A DNA stretch of 64,000 nt from Desulfovibrio sp. JC022 (GTDB taxonomy: Bacteria > Desulfobacterota > Desulfovibrionia > Desulfovibrionales > Desulfovibrionaceae), in contig NZ_VOPZ01000006.1 in NCBI RefSeq assembly GCF_010470665.1, positions 98,224 through 162,223 of the forward strand, in the 5' to 3' direction. This document shows, in pieces, positions 9,401 to 17,305 of this stretch. The position numbers and the translations under genes were made by a program. The notes beneath the pieces were generated by a model that worked only from the letters and a program-made list of their open reading frames with translations, did no database searches and was not told the origin of the DNA. Numbering within the stretch: the first letter of the stretch is position 1; each line of letters opens with the position of its first letter.

Positions 9401-9719
9401 CAAAAAAACGGACCGTAACCATGGAGGAATCGCGCCGGGAAATGGAATAAACATACTCCACGCCGTCAATCTGCCAGAGGATACGCTCAAGCGGAGTGGT
9501 GATCAGCTTTTCCACCTCTTCCACCCCGGCACCGGGAGCCTGAACGATGATATCAGCCATGGGCACCACAATCTGCGGCTCCTCTTCACGCGGAGTCAGC
9601 TGCACAGCAGCCACGCCAAGCAAAAGTGCGCCAATGACCAGTACCACGGTCAATTTAGAATGCAGAAAAAAACGGACAGCCGACGCAATCAACCCTTGGG
9701 CTTTTTCGGGCGAAGACAT
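6480..9719 (-). CDS. RND-family efflux permease (inner-membrane pump)
   Basis: A 1079-residue proton-driven RND transporter of typical length. A first transmembrane helix (about residues 17-40) precedes the large periplasmic loop beginning LTPREEEPQIVVP. The proton-relay pair of Asp residues sits in TM4 (LSLGLVVDDPITNVDNIQ). The second half repeats the pattern, with GGIVIRNSLVLIDF and a final helix near the C terminus. It would export hydrophobic or drug-like compounds with the adaptor encoded immediately upstream; stop and start overlap by one base (TAATG). No TolC-like channel is encoded nearby, so it must use one from elsewhere. The substrate is unknown; it belongs to the HAE1-like rather than heavy-metal CusA group as far as can be judged. 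Confidence 0.93.
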   Translation of the reverse strand: MSSPEKAQGLIASAVRFFLHSKLTVVLVIGALLLGVAAVQLTPREEEPQIVVPMADIIVQAPGAGVEEVEKLITTPLERILWQIDGVEYVYSISRRDSSMVTVRFFVGEDREESLIKLHNAITKNNDIAPGIVSSWVIKPVEIDDVPIVALTLYPSMNPAAGRENISDFELRRVAEEFASRLAEVEDLSRVSLVSGRSREVRVELLPERMAGFNISPLEIAGALEGADQSAVAGSVLSGNREVTVAANSFLEDAADVRNLVVGVFNSRPVYLRDVAEVIDGPQEADSYSRIGFSRMYLTNAGQDSEQASRPAVTIAFSKKKGTNAVKVAESVLERMEQLKQAILPAGIEVQVTRDYGKTADAKVDELLSSLGFAVVTVVILLALTLGWREAAVVALAVPISFSLALFVNYLLGYTINRVTLFALILSLGLVVDDPITNVDNIQRHILMKKKKPSEATLDAVSEVLPPVIMSTLAIIVSFVPLFFITGMMGPYMAPMAANVPLTVIFSTICALTIVPWLAFRLLKDLKPKAVTTISGPGRIETMYTRIITPFLESRARRWMLVGVIVVGLIFSMALAGLRMVPLKMLPFDNKNEFQIVIDMDEGTPLEQTDRVVRELEQVLKTVPEVTNYVTYAGEPSPMDFNGLVRHYYWREGGHMADIRVNLADKSQREEQSHAIVLRLRNELEQVAQRNNANIKIVESPPGPPVISTITTEVYGAEDRPYSALIEGAQQIAGIMEEEPGVVDIDTSTEADQTMVDFVLDKEKAALHGVSARDVVGTLQMALSGMVPATVHEYGERNPLPVRLILPLLRRADVSSLEQLKVRTAEGKSVPLAELGTLVEISREQPVYHKNLKRVVYLFAEMAGRAPGEAIIDMQGKLDKDPLPPFIWSDWAGEGEWQITLDVFRDLGLAFGAALLGIYILLIVETGSFGMPLLIMCAIPLTLLGIMPGFWLLNVVSAGTVQGFVGEAFVDPVFFTATGMIGMIALGGIVIRNSLVLIDFIRQSVAEGMKLKDAIIKSGSVRLRPIVLTAATTALGAWPITLDPIFSGLAWALIFGLFASTLFTLLVIPVGYYVFEKEK

Positions 9720-10876
9720 TACTGCTGCCCTCCGGCTACGGGCAGATCATAACCAACAATTTCGTTACCGCTCAGTCCAGAAAGAATCTCCACTTTGCTG
9801 CCAGAACTTGCACCGCTTCGCACATATACAGGTTCCCAAACCTCACCGCTTTGTACCAGCACGGTCTCAAGCTGACCTACTCGGGACACGGCCTTTGACG
9901 GAATAAGTACAACCTCTCTCTTTCCCACCGGAATAAGCAGACGCCCGAACATGCCGGGATATAATCCGGGCAGGGGATCTAGTCCGGCCTTGACCAGAAA
10001 GGTACGGGTCAGAGGATCGGCAGAAGGAACAACTTCCTCCACAACCGCTTCGGCCCGCTCACCAAGAGCCTGAATATCTACCGCAAGCTTCTGACCGATA
10101 CGCACCTGACCGATAACGCCTTCACGCACAAGGGCTTCCAGACGCAAAGCCCCTCCGGTCTGGATCAACATGAGCGGTTTGCCGGGAAAAGCAAGATCCC
10201 CCGGTTCGACCATGCGTTTCGCAACCTCGCCGTCAGCCGGAGCTGCTATGGTTGTATACCCAAGCCCGATACCGGCAGCCTCCACGCCTCTGCGGGCCTG
10301 CCGGACCCCGGCGGAAGCAGCGTCCAAACCGTCTTCGGCCTGTGCCAATCCGGCCTTGGCTTTGAGGTAGGCGGCCTCCACCCGGTCAATTTCATCACGG
10401 GTGGCGACCTTATCGGCAAAAAGCTTCTTCATCCGCTTCCATGTAGCTGTTGCCGTATCGGATTCGGCTTTAGCTGCGTTGATGGCTTCGCGGGCCTGAC
10501 GCTCGGCAGCCTCCGCAGATTTAAGCCCCTGCCGGGCACTCTCCAGCCGAGTCTTAAATTCACGGCTGTCCAGTACAATGAGCTTATCTCCTTTGCGGAC
10601 CTTCTGCCCGGAGCGGACCAGAACCCTGAGAACCTTTCCGGTAACCTGTGATTCAATGGAAGCTTCGGTCTCAGGACGCACGGTTCCCACTGCTTCATAA
10701 ACAACCGGGACAATTCCGAATTCAGCAACAGCGGTTCCGGCCGGAACGTCCACACTTCGCGTTGAGACAATACGCCCCCTTTCGATCATCCCTGACTCGA
10801 AAGAGCCTGTCATCCAAAGAACCAGAAACATTATGGCTGCGCCAAGCATAGCAACCAGAACACATTTTTTAGTCAT
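9719..10876 (-). CDS. RND efflux periplasmic adaptor (membrane fusion protein)
   Basis: A 385-residue HlyD/AcrA-type adaptor linking the RND pump to an outer-membrane channel. It has an N-terminal signal anchor (about residues 5-24), a lipoyl half-motif (ASIESQVTGKVLRVLVRSGQ), a long Ala/Lys-rich coiled-coil hairpin (about residues 105-205), the second lipoyl half (IAAPADGEVAKRMVEPGD) and beta-barrel domains ending SGNEIVGYDLPVAGG. The ATG at 10876 is preferred because CGGAG lies 7 bases upstream; a TTG two codons earlier is also possible. It is co-transcribed with the pump gene through a one-base overlap. No regulator gene is adjacent. Confidence 0.92.
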   Translation of the reverse strand: MTKKCVLVAMLGAAIMFLVLWMTGSFESGMIERGRIVSTRSVDVPAGTAVAEFGIVPVVYEAVGTVRPETEASIESQVTGKVLRVLVRSGQKVRKGDKLIVLDSREFKTRLESARQGLKSAEAAERQAREAINAAKAESDTATATWKRMKKLFADKVATRDEIDRVEAAYLKAKAGLAQAEDGLDAASAGVRQARRGVEAAGIGLGYTTIAAPADGEVAKRMVEPGDLAFPGKPLMLIQTGGALRLEALVREGVIGQVRIGQKLAVDIQALGERAEAVVEEVVPSADPLTRTFLVKAGLDPLPGLYPGMFGRLLIPVGKREVVLIPSKAVSRVGQLETVLVQSGEVWEPVYVRSGASSGSKVEILSGLSGNEIVGYDLPVAGGQQ

Positions 10877-11108
10877 AACCAACTCCGGTAAAACAATATG
10901 ATCTGCATGAAATAAGAATTATTTAAACATTTATACAACCGTTAAGCGACTGTTTCAATTACAAACATTTCTAAAGCACCTAAAAAAAGAAATCATTAAG
11001 ACTCGTCTACGTAAAAAAACACAACCAGTTCACAATATATTAATTTTTCTGTATTGTGCCTATGCTTTTAATCAGTTTAAAACAAAAGAATATATTTTCG
11101 GAGAATAG

Positions 11109-13409
11109 ATGAACGCCAAAAAAATGCCAAAGGATGCTAACCGTTACAGGTTAATCTTTGATTTTTCTCCGCTGGCAATGATCCACTTTGACAAAACCGG
11201 AACTATTCTAGACTGCAACCAAAAATTTATTGAACTAATGGGGGCAGATAAAGAAAAACTTATCGGGTTTAATACGGTACGCCAGAGCAACCCCAAAATG
11301 AGTGCTGCTTTAAAAAAAGCAATCCAAGGTGAGAAATCCGAATACGAAGATATTTACACTTCCGTTACGGGCAATAAAACCACATACATCCGCGCTGTGT
11401 TCAACCCTGTGAACAAAGGGACTAATCCAACCGAAGTAATTGCCACTCTTGAAGATATTACTGACCGTAAAAAAGTTGAACAAAAACTTGCGGAAAGCGA
11501 AAGAAGACACCGCCTTGTCTTTGACCATTCCCCCCTTGGTTTAGTCCGCTGCGACACAAAAGGCCGTGTTATCGACTGCAACCAGAAATTCATAGACCAG
11601 ATGGGCTCCACACGGGAAAAACTGATTGGTTTCAATGTCGTCCAAAACAGCCCCCGAAAAGTATCTGAAAAATTACGCATGGCCATAAACGGAGAAGCAA
11701 CGGAGTACGAGGACTATTACACTTCCGTGACCGGAGGCAAAACAACTTTCATCCGGGGAATGTTTAACCCCATTGCTCCGGACAATCCACCAACGGAAGT
11801 GATCGGGGTAGCCGAAGACATCAGCGAACGCAAAAAGGTTGAAGAGAAGCTGGCAAAAGCGGAAGCCCGCTTCAAAATAATGGCGGAAAACACCAAGGAT
11901 CTTATTTACCGATTTTCTGTCCCGAATAGAGTATTCAAATACGTCAGCCCAGCTTGCCTTGAGATGACCGGATATCCGCCGGGAACATTCTATGACAACT
12001 CACAATTTTTCTTTGATATGGTCCACCCTGATTCACAAGAATTCATGCACCAGCAATGGTATGACATGGCTTCCGGAAAAATGGCCCCCCTTGTTGAATA
12101 CCGGATTATCGACCGCTACGGAAAGGTAAAATGGCTGCAACAAAGCAATGTCCCGTTCTACGATGAACAAGGCAATCCGGCTATGGTGGAAGGCATTGTC
12201 CGCGATGTTACTGAATTAAAGGATGCTCTTGAACGAGTGGAGCAGGAAAAAGCAAGGGCAGAAGCGGCAAGCAGAACCAAATCAGAATTTCTGGCCAACA
12301 TGAGCCACGAAATCCGTACCCCCCTGAACGGAATCATGGGAATGCTGCAACTCATGGACACTGACACCCCGGCTGCAAAGCAGGAAGAATACACTAACGC
12401 GGCAATGCAGGCTTCTAAACGGCTGAACAACGTTCTTTCCGACATTCTTGATCTGGCCCGGGTAGAAGCGGGGAAGCTTACCCTTTATAATAATGAATTC
12501 AAGCCTATTGACGAGATGAAACATGTCTTTGAACTTTTCGAAGTCACTTCTCGCCATTCCGGGGTTAAGCTTGAACTCAAAATACCCCGCAAATTCCCGG
12601 AGATTGTCAGCGGAGACCCGGCCCGTTTGCAACAGATTCTGACTAATATTGTAGGTAATGCTTTAAAATTCACCCACGAAGGACACGTCTCAATTGGAGC
12701 ACAGATGCTGCCCCACAGCACTCCGGGGCACTGCCATCTCCTATTTATTATTGAGGATACCGGAGTAGGAATCGCAGACGACAAAATGAATCTGCTATTC
12801 CAATCTTTTACACAGGCCAGCGAAGGTTACACCCGCCAGTATCAGGGGGCAGGTCTGGGATTATCCATATGCAAGAGACTCGCAGAGCTTATGGGCGGAA
12901 CCATTGCTGTGGACAGTGCCGCAGGGGAAGGGACCACCTTCTACATATCCCTTCCCTTTGCCATACCCGATTGCAAAACCTTGTATCATGAACAACCAGC
13001 CACCGAACCCAAAACTACAACCTCATTTGATAACTACCGTATCCTTATAGCTGAAGATGAAAAAGTGAACAGGCTTTATACCAAACAATTCCTTGAACAG
13101 CTTGGCTTCACAGTGGAAACGGTTACAGACGGGCAGCAGGTGCTGGATAAATTATTCTATGAGGATTTCAACCTTGTACTCATGGATGTACAGATGCCTG
13201 TGATGAACGGTATTGAAGCTACGCAGGCCATCAGACGCGGAGAAGCCGGGGCACACAACAAACGAATCCCGATCATCGCTATCACCGCCTATGCCATGCA
13301 GGGAGACCGGAACCGCTTCATTGAAGAAGGCATGAACGACTATATAGCAAAGCCGGTAGTCAAAGAGGAACTTCACAAAACAATCATGAAAACTTTGCAA
13401 CGGGGTTAA
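11109..13409 (+). CDS. Hybrid sensor histidine kinase with three PAS domains and a receiver
   Basis: A soluble 766-residue kinase without membrane segments. Order: PAS 1 (about 13-120), PAS 2 (about 137-245), PAS 3 (about 258-375), HisKA with SHEIRTPLNG (phospho-accepting His near residue 400), HATPase (N box NIVGNALKFTHEG, G boxes DTGVGI and GAGLGLS), and a C-terminal receiver (from about 645) with phospho-Asp in LMDVQMP near residue 693 and Lys in AKPV. PAS 1 and PAS 2 are recent duplicates: both carry DCNQKFI, EKLIGFN, YTSVTG and ERKKVE or DRKKVE. It should pass phosphate through its own receiver to an Hpt protein. GGAG lies before the ATG. Signal unknown; intracellular sensing is expected. 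Confidence 0.95.
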   Translation: MNAKKMPKDANRYRLIFDFSPLAMIHFDKTGTILDCNQKFIELMGADKEKLIGFNTVRQSNPKMSAALKKAIQGEKSEYEDIYTSVTGNKTTYIRAVFNPVNKGTNPTEVIATLEDITDRKKVEQKLAESERRHRLVFDHSPLGLVRCDTKGRVIDCNQKFIDQMGSTREKLIGFNVVQNSPRKVSEKLRMAINGEATEYEDYYTSVTGGKTTFIRGMFNPIAPDNPPTEVIGVAEDISERKKVEEKLAKAEARFKIMAENTKDLIYRFSVPNRVFKYVSPACLEMTGYPPGTFYDNSQFFFDMVHPDSQEFMHQQWYDMASGKMAPLVEYRIIDRYGKVKWLQQSNVPFYDEQGNPAMVEGIVRDVTELKDALERVEQEKARAEAASRTKSEFLANMSHEIRTPLNGIMGMLQLMDTDTPAAKQEEYTNAAMQASKRLNNVLSDILDLARVEAGKLTLYNNEFKPIDEMKHVFELFEVTSRHSGVKLELKIPRKFPEIVSGDPARLQQILTNIVGNALKFTHEGHVSIGAQMLPHSTPGHCHLLFIIEDTGVGIADDKMNLLFQSFTQASEGYTRQYQGAGLGLSICKRLAELMGGTIAVDSAAGEGTTFYISLPFAIPDCKTLYHEQPATEPKTTTSFDNYRILIAEDEKVNRLYTKQFLEQLGFTVETVTDGQQVLDKLFYEDFNLVLMDVQMPVMNGIEATQAIRRGEAGAHNKRIPIIAITAYAMQGDRNRFIEEGMNDYIAKPVVKEELHKTIMKTLQRG

Positions 13410-13473
13410 CCTGAAGAACTACGCCAGCATAACAGGTTGACGAACAACATCTATAAGTGAAATACATTCTTTT

Positions 13474-14961
13474 ATGGGGATAAATACGGGGAATTTTAAA
13501 AATCTGGGAAACTCTTATGAAGAGGGTTCCAATGCCGCCCTGCTCTCGGCGATTGCCCGGAGCGCGGAAGAACTCACATCCGGCAAAGGCTGGCCTGACG
13601 GGGTAAACGACCTTCTGGCTGCTCTGGGCCGAGCCACAGGGGTGAGCCGGGTCTGGATCTTCCAGACTATCGCAGTAACTGACACCCACATTACCCAGAA
13701 CTACACTTTTGAATGGGCAGCCGCCCCTCGTTATAAACAACTGGGTATGCCCATGTTCAGTATGTTTACCAACAAGATCGAGCGCCCGGAATACCGGGAG
13801 ACCATCCAGAGCAGGTTGCGCGGAGAATGGCAAAAGATTGTCACCAACCAGTTGCAGCCGGGCTGGCTGAGGGACAGTCAGGAAATTCAGAAAATCAAAT
13901 CCATGCTGACCATTCCGGTCATGGTTGAAAATCAGTGGTGGGGAACCCTCGGTTTTGACGATTGTGAACGGGCCTACGACTGGTCGGACGTGGAAATAGC
14001 CCTGCTAAAAACAGCCGGATACCTTATTTCAAACGCAGTACTGCGCGACAGGCTCAGTGCCAAACGCAGGCAGTTCAGCATTCTCAAGCAGCTTACGGAC
14101 AGCAGCGTCTGGGAATTCGATTTCAAGACCGGACAGATCTGGTGCTCACCGGAACTTCTCCATTCTGTCCCGGTGCCCACTGAGAACATCCGCTTTTCAC
14201 TACATCAGGCACTGCACATGATTCATCCGGAAGACCGCCGCCCGCTACTCTTCTCAGTCAGAAAATACCTCGAGGGCAACCGCCAAAAAGTATTCCGTTT
14301 TGATATGCGGCTTTTCACGGATTGCGGGGACCTGCGCTGGGTGGAATTGATAGGCAATACACGCAGTAACGAGGACGGCAAGCCGGAACAACTGGCCGGA
14401 ATACTGATCGATATACGAAAACGTAAACGTGAGGAGGAGCGGCTACGCGAGGAAGCAGTCACCGATCCGCTCACCGGGGTTACCAACCGCCGGCTGTTCG
14501 AGCACCGTCTACAGGAGTTCATCGATTACTCCATCAACGAAGGAACTATTTTCACTCTACTCTTTTTTGACATCGACCATTTCAAAAAACTCAACGACAG
14601 CTACGGACATCAAGCCGGTGACCAGGGCTTGCGACACATAGTGGGAATATGCGAATCCCAGCTGCGCAGAAACGACCTGCTGGCCCGTATTGGAGGAGAT
14701 GAATTTGCTCTGCTCCTGCCTGCAACGAATCAAGACACAGCCGTTACCATCGGTAAAAGACTTATCCGGGCAGTGGAGTCAACTCCTTTCAAATTCGAAG
14801 CAAACACCCACCACATGACCATAAGCATCGGACTGGCCTGCAATGAAGACAGACTTACAACCCCGGCGCAACTGATTGAAATCGCCGATGCCGCCCTTTA
14901 TGAAGCAAAACAAAACGGACGGAACAGATTAGCGACCCTGACCGGCTGTATAATCCGCTAA
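13474..14961 (+). CDS. GAF-PAS-GGDEF diguanylate cyclase
   Basis: A 495-residue protein predicted to make cyclic di-GMP. A GAF domain (about residues 20-190, with IPVMVENQWWGTLGFDDCE) is followed by a PAS domain (about 205-320, with MIHPEDRRPLL) and a GGDEF domain (about 330-490). The catalytic motif is intact (RIGGDEF) and the product-inhibition I-site RxxD is present as RRND five residues upstream, so it should be active and feedback-limited. No membrane segments. It starts 64 bp after the hybrid kinase gene on the same strand and the two may be co-transcribed; no clear Shine-Dalgarno precedes the ATG, so the exact start is uncertain. Confidence 0.93.
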   Translation: MGINTGNFKNLGNSYEEGSNAALLSAIARSAEELTSGKGWPDGVNDLLAALGRATGVSRVWIFQTIAVTDTHITQNYTFEWAAAPRYKQLGMPMFSMFTNKIERPEYRETIQSRLRGEWQKIVTNQLQPGWLRDSQEIQKIKSMLTIPVMVENQWWGTLGFDDCERAYDWSDVEIALLKTAGYLISNAVLRDRLSAKRRQFSILKQLTDSSVWEFDFKTGQIWCSPELLHSVPVPTENIRFSLHQALHMIHPEDRRPLLFSVRKYLEGNRQKVFRFDMRLFTDCGDLRWVELIGNTRSNEDGKPEQLAGILIDIRKRKREEERLREEAVTDPLTGVTNRRLFEHRLQEFIDYSINEGTIFTLLFFDIDHFKKLNDSYGHQAGDQGLRHIVGICESQLRRNDLLARIGGDEFALLLPATNQDTAVTIGKRLIRAVESTPFKFEANTHHMTISIGLACNEDRLTTPAQLIEIADAALYEAKQNGRNRLATLTGCIIR

Positions 14962-15035
14962 TCCGAACTGAACGAAATTTGACTTTTTAAAAAATACCGG
15001 ATTAGTTAGACACAAACAAACACGCTGGAGGAGAT

Positions 15036-15209
15036 ATGATCACCAGAATCGGAGCTGCATTGATCATTGCAGTACTTATGATTTCTTCCCTTGGCTGTGC
15101 GAAAATCGGCAAAGCCACAGGTCAGGCCGTTAAGGAAGTCAAGGAAATGCCCGGCGAATTCCATGAAGGCTACAAAGAAGGCCGGAGTTCCAAAGAAGAC
15201 AACATGTAG
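15036..15209 (+). CDS. 57-residue small lipoprotein
   Basis: A short gene with a strong Shine-Dalgarno (GGAGGAG) before its ATG. The product has a signal peptide (ITRIGAALIIAVLMISSLG) ending in a Cys at residue 21 (SSLGC, an imperfect lipobox), then a short charged tail rich in Lys, Glu and Gly. A small lipid-anchored envelope protein is the likely product; the family is not recognised. It is closed by its own terminator, so it is probably not co-transcribed with the lipid cluster that starts 75 bp later. Confidence 0.7.
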   Translation: MITRIGAALIIAVLMISSLGCAKIGKATGQAVKEVKEMPGEFHEGYKEGRSSKEDNM

Positions 15210-15232
15210 TTTTAACACATAATTTTGCAGAC

Positions 15233-15254
15233 AAGGGGCTTTTAGCCCCTTTTT
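15233..15254 (+). terminator. Terminator between small lipoprotein and the lipid cluster
   Basis: AAGGGGCT pairs with AGCCCCTT around a TTT loop and runs into TTTTT. It separates the upstream lipoprotein gene from the ketoreductase gene, so the cluster should have its own promoter or rely on read-through. Confidence 0.85.
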
Positions 15255-15283
15255 GCTTGATACAGAGTTTTTACGGACAAAAT

Positions 15284-16006
15284 ATGTCACAAATTGCTTT
15301 AATCACCGGAGCCAGCAAAGGCATCGGCGCGGCCATCGCCCTGCAACTTGCCGAAGACGGCTACGATATCTGGCTTAATTACCGTAGCGATGATGCAGGT
15401 GCGGAAAAAACAGCAGCAGCCATCCGCGAAATGGACCGAGAATGCACCCTGCTCAAATTCGACGTAACCGATGAGGAAGAGGTAGAGAACGCGCTATCCC
15501 CCCTGCTGCAAGCAGAAGTCCCCTACATCGTGGTCAACAATGCCGGGTTTGCACGGGATTCCATCATGATGATGATGTCTTCCGATGACTGGAACAAAGT
15601 GCTGCAAGTCCACCTAAGTGGTTTCTTCAATGTGACCAAACCTGTTGTTTCGCGCATGCTGCGCAAAAGGACCGGACGTATCATAAATATAGCCTCCACT
15701 TCCGGTGAAACCGGCGTAGCTGGACAGACCAACTATTCCGCTGCCAAAGCCGGACTCATCGGGGCCACCCGCTCGCTGGCTGTGGAAGTTGCCAAACGCA
15801 ATATTCTGGTCAACGCGGTCACCCCCGGATTCATTGAAACGGATATGGTTGCTGAGCTTCCTGTGGACCAGATCAAACAACAGATTCCACTGAAAAGGCT
15901 GGGGACCCCTGAAGAAGTGGCCGGAGTGGTTTCATTTCTTTGCTCAGACAAGGCCGGCTACATCACCGGACAGACTATCGCTGTTAACGGCGGAATTCAT
16001 ACTTAA
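15284..16006 (+). CDS. 3-oxoacyl-ACP reductase (FabG-like), first gene of lipid cluster
   Basis: A 240-residue short-chain dehydrogenase that would reduce 3-oxoacyl-ACP to 3-hydroxyacyl-ACP with NADPH. Visible motifs: TGASKGIG (cofactor loop), NNAG, and the catalytic Ser and YSAAK (Tyr, Lys) with the C-terminal ITGQTIAVNGG. The ATG at 15284 gives the usual FabG start (MSQIALITG); a TTG at 15257 lies in the tail of the preceding terminator and is rejected. The role corresponds to the ketoreductase of aryl-polyene clusters (ApeQ, name from memory). It begins the 20-gene cluster and is separated from the next gene by an 84-bp gap with an AT-rich inverted repeat. Confidence 0.92.
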   Translation: MSQIALITGASKGIGAAIALQLAEDGYDIWLNYRSDDAGAEKTAAAIREMDRECTLLKFDVTDEEEVENALSPLLQAEVPYIVVNNAGFARDSIMMMMSSDDWNKVLQVHLSGFFNVTKPVVSRMLRKRTGRIINIASTSGETGVAGQTNYSAAKAGLIGATRSLAVEVAKRNILVNAVTPGFIETDMVAELPVDQIKQQIPLKRLGTPEEVAGVVSFLCSDKAGYITGQTIAVNGGIHT

Positions 16007-16030
16007 AGAAAACAACAAAAATAATTTTTC

Positions 16031-16058
16031 CTTAAAATAAATATGAATTTATTTTAAG
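16031..16058. repeat. AT-rich perfect inverted repeat between ketoreductase and first ketosynthase
   Basis: CTTAAAATAAAT and ATTTATTTTAAG pair perfectly (12 bp) around ATGA. There is no GC core, so it is more likely a protein-binding site than a strong terminator. It lies in the largest gap inside the first half of the cluster and could be where a second transcript begins. Confidence 0.5.
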
Positions 16059-16090
16059 AGCGTCATACTTAATTTCACGGAGTTTTTTAC

Positions 16091-17305
16091 TTGCATAAAG
16101 TGGCAATAACAGGGATCGGAGCCATTTCGGTTCTGGGATCGGATCTTGAAACCATTGCGGACGCGCTCAGGAACGGGCGTTCGGGCATTGAAGTTGACGA
16201 GGAGCGGATCAAACTCGGCTTTGAAAGCCCGCTGACCGGAGTGATCAAGGATTTCAATCCCAAAAAATGGCTGGGCCGTAAGCAGCGCAAGACCATGCCC
16301 GACTTCGCGGTGCAAGCTTATGCCGCCGCCAAGCAAGCCCTTGCGCAATCCGGACTTGCTGAAGAAAACCTCCATAACGATGAAAGCGGGCTGATCTTCG
16401 GTTGTGATTCCAGCTGTATTGCCGCCCTTGAGCAGGTAGAACTGCTTAAGGAAAGGGGCGAAACCGCACTCATCGGCAGCGGCGCGGTTTTCCGTTCCAT
16501 GACCTCCTGCGTAACCATGAACCTGAACACAATTTTCAAAACCCGCGGTGCAGCGTGGACAATCAGTTCAGCCTGCTCCAGCGGCGGGCATGCCGTGGGT
16601 CAGGCCGCAGGTCTCATTGCCATGGGCCAGCAGGAACGGATTATCTGCGGCGGCGCCCAGGAATTGAACTGGCAATCCATGTGCAGTTTTGACGGACTGG
16701 GTGCTTTCTCCGCCAAAACCGAAAATCCCGCACAAGCCAGCCGTCCTTTTGATAAAGAACGTGACGGTCTGGTGCCCAGTGGCGGAGCTGCCGCGATCAT
16801 GCTGGAACGGTACGACCTTGCAGAAAAGCGCGGTGCTGAAATCCTCGGCACAGTCAGCGGTTACGGTTTTTCATCGGACGGTGAACACATTTCAGTTCCC
16901 GGACGCGAAGGGCTGGCAAGGGCCGGATCAAAAGCCATCAAACAGGCCGGCCTAACCCCGGCAGACATTGATTATATCTGCGCCCACGCCACAGCCACCC
17001 CGGCTGGTGACGGAGCAGAAGCCGCTAATATCAAAACGCTTTTCGGCGAGAGCTGCCCACGCATTTCATCTACCAAATCCATGACCGGGCACGAATTATG
17101 GATGTCCGGGGCCAGCCAAGTGGTCTACACCACGCTTATGAACCATTACGGCTTCACCGCGCCGAACATCAATTTCAGCGGTGGTGACGAAGAGACCGCC
17201 GGACTGAATATCCTTGCGCAAACCGACAGCACTCCGCCGCAAAAAGCCCTGCTCAATTCCGCAGGTTTCGGCGGCACCAACTCCTGCCTTGTGCTTGAAT
17301 TCTGA
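16091..17305 (+). CDS. Beta-ketoacyl-ACP synthase (KS 1)
   Basis: A 404-residue condensing enzyme. The start codon is TTG with GGAG 9 bases upstream; it gives the canonical HKVAITGIGAISVLG N terminus. The catalytic Cys lies in SSACSSGG (about residue 164). The first His lies in an unusual context, CAHATATPAGDG instead of HGTGTP, and the second in STKSMTGHE. The triad is therefore complete, but the altered His region suggests an unusual substrate. It would elongate or prime an acyl-ACP chain with malonyl-ACP. Its stop overlaps the start of the FAD enzyme gene by one base, so translation of the two is coupled. Confidence 0.9.
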   Translation: MHKVAITGIGAISVLGSDLETIADALRNGRSGIEVDEERIKLGFESPLTGVIKDFNPKKWLGRKQRKTMPDFAVQAYAAAKQALAQSGLAEENLHNDESGLIFGCDSSCIAALEQVELLKERGETALIGSGAVFRSMTSCVTMNLNTIFKTRGAAWTISSACSSGGHAVGQAAGLIAMGQQERIICGGAQELNWQSMCSFDGLGAFSAKTENPAQASRPFDKERDGLVPSGGAAAIMLERYDLAEKRGAEILGTVSGYGFSSDGEHISVPGREGLARAGSKAIKQAGLTPADIDYICAHATATPAGDGAEAANIKTLFGESCPRISSTKSMTGHELWMSGASQVVYTTLMNHYGFTAPNINFSGGDEETAGLNILAQTDSTPPQKALLNSAGFGGTNSCLVLEF

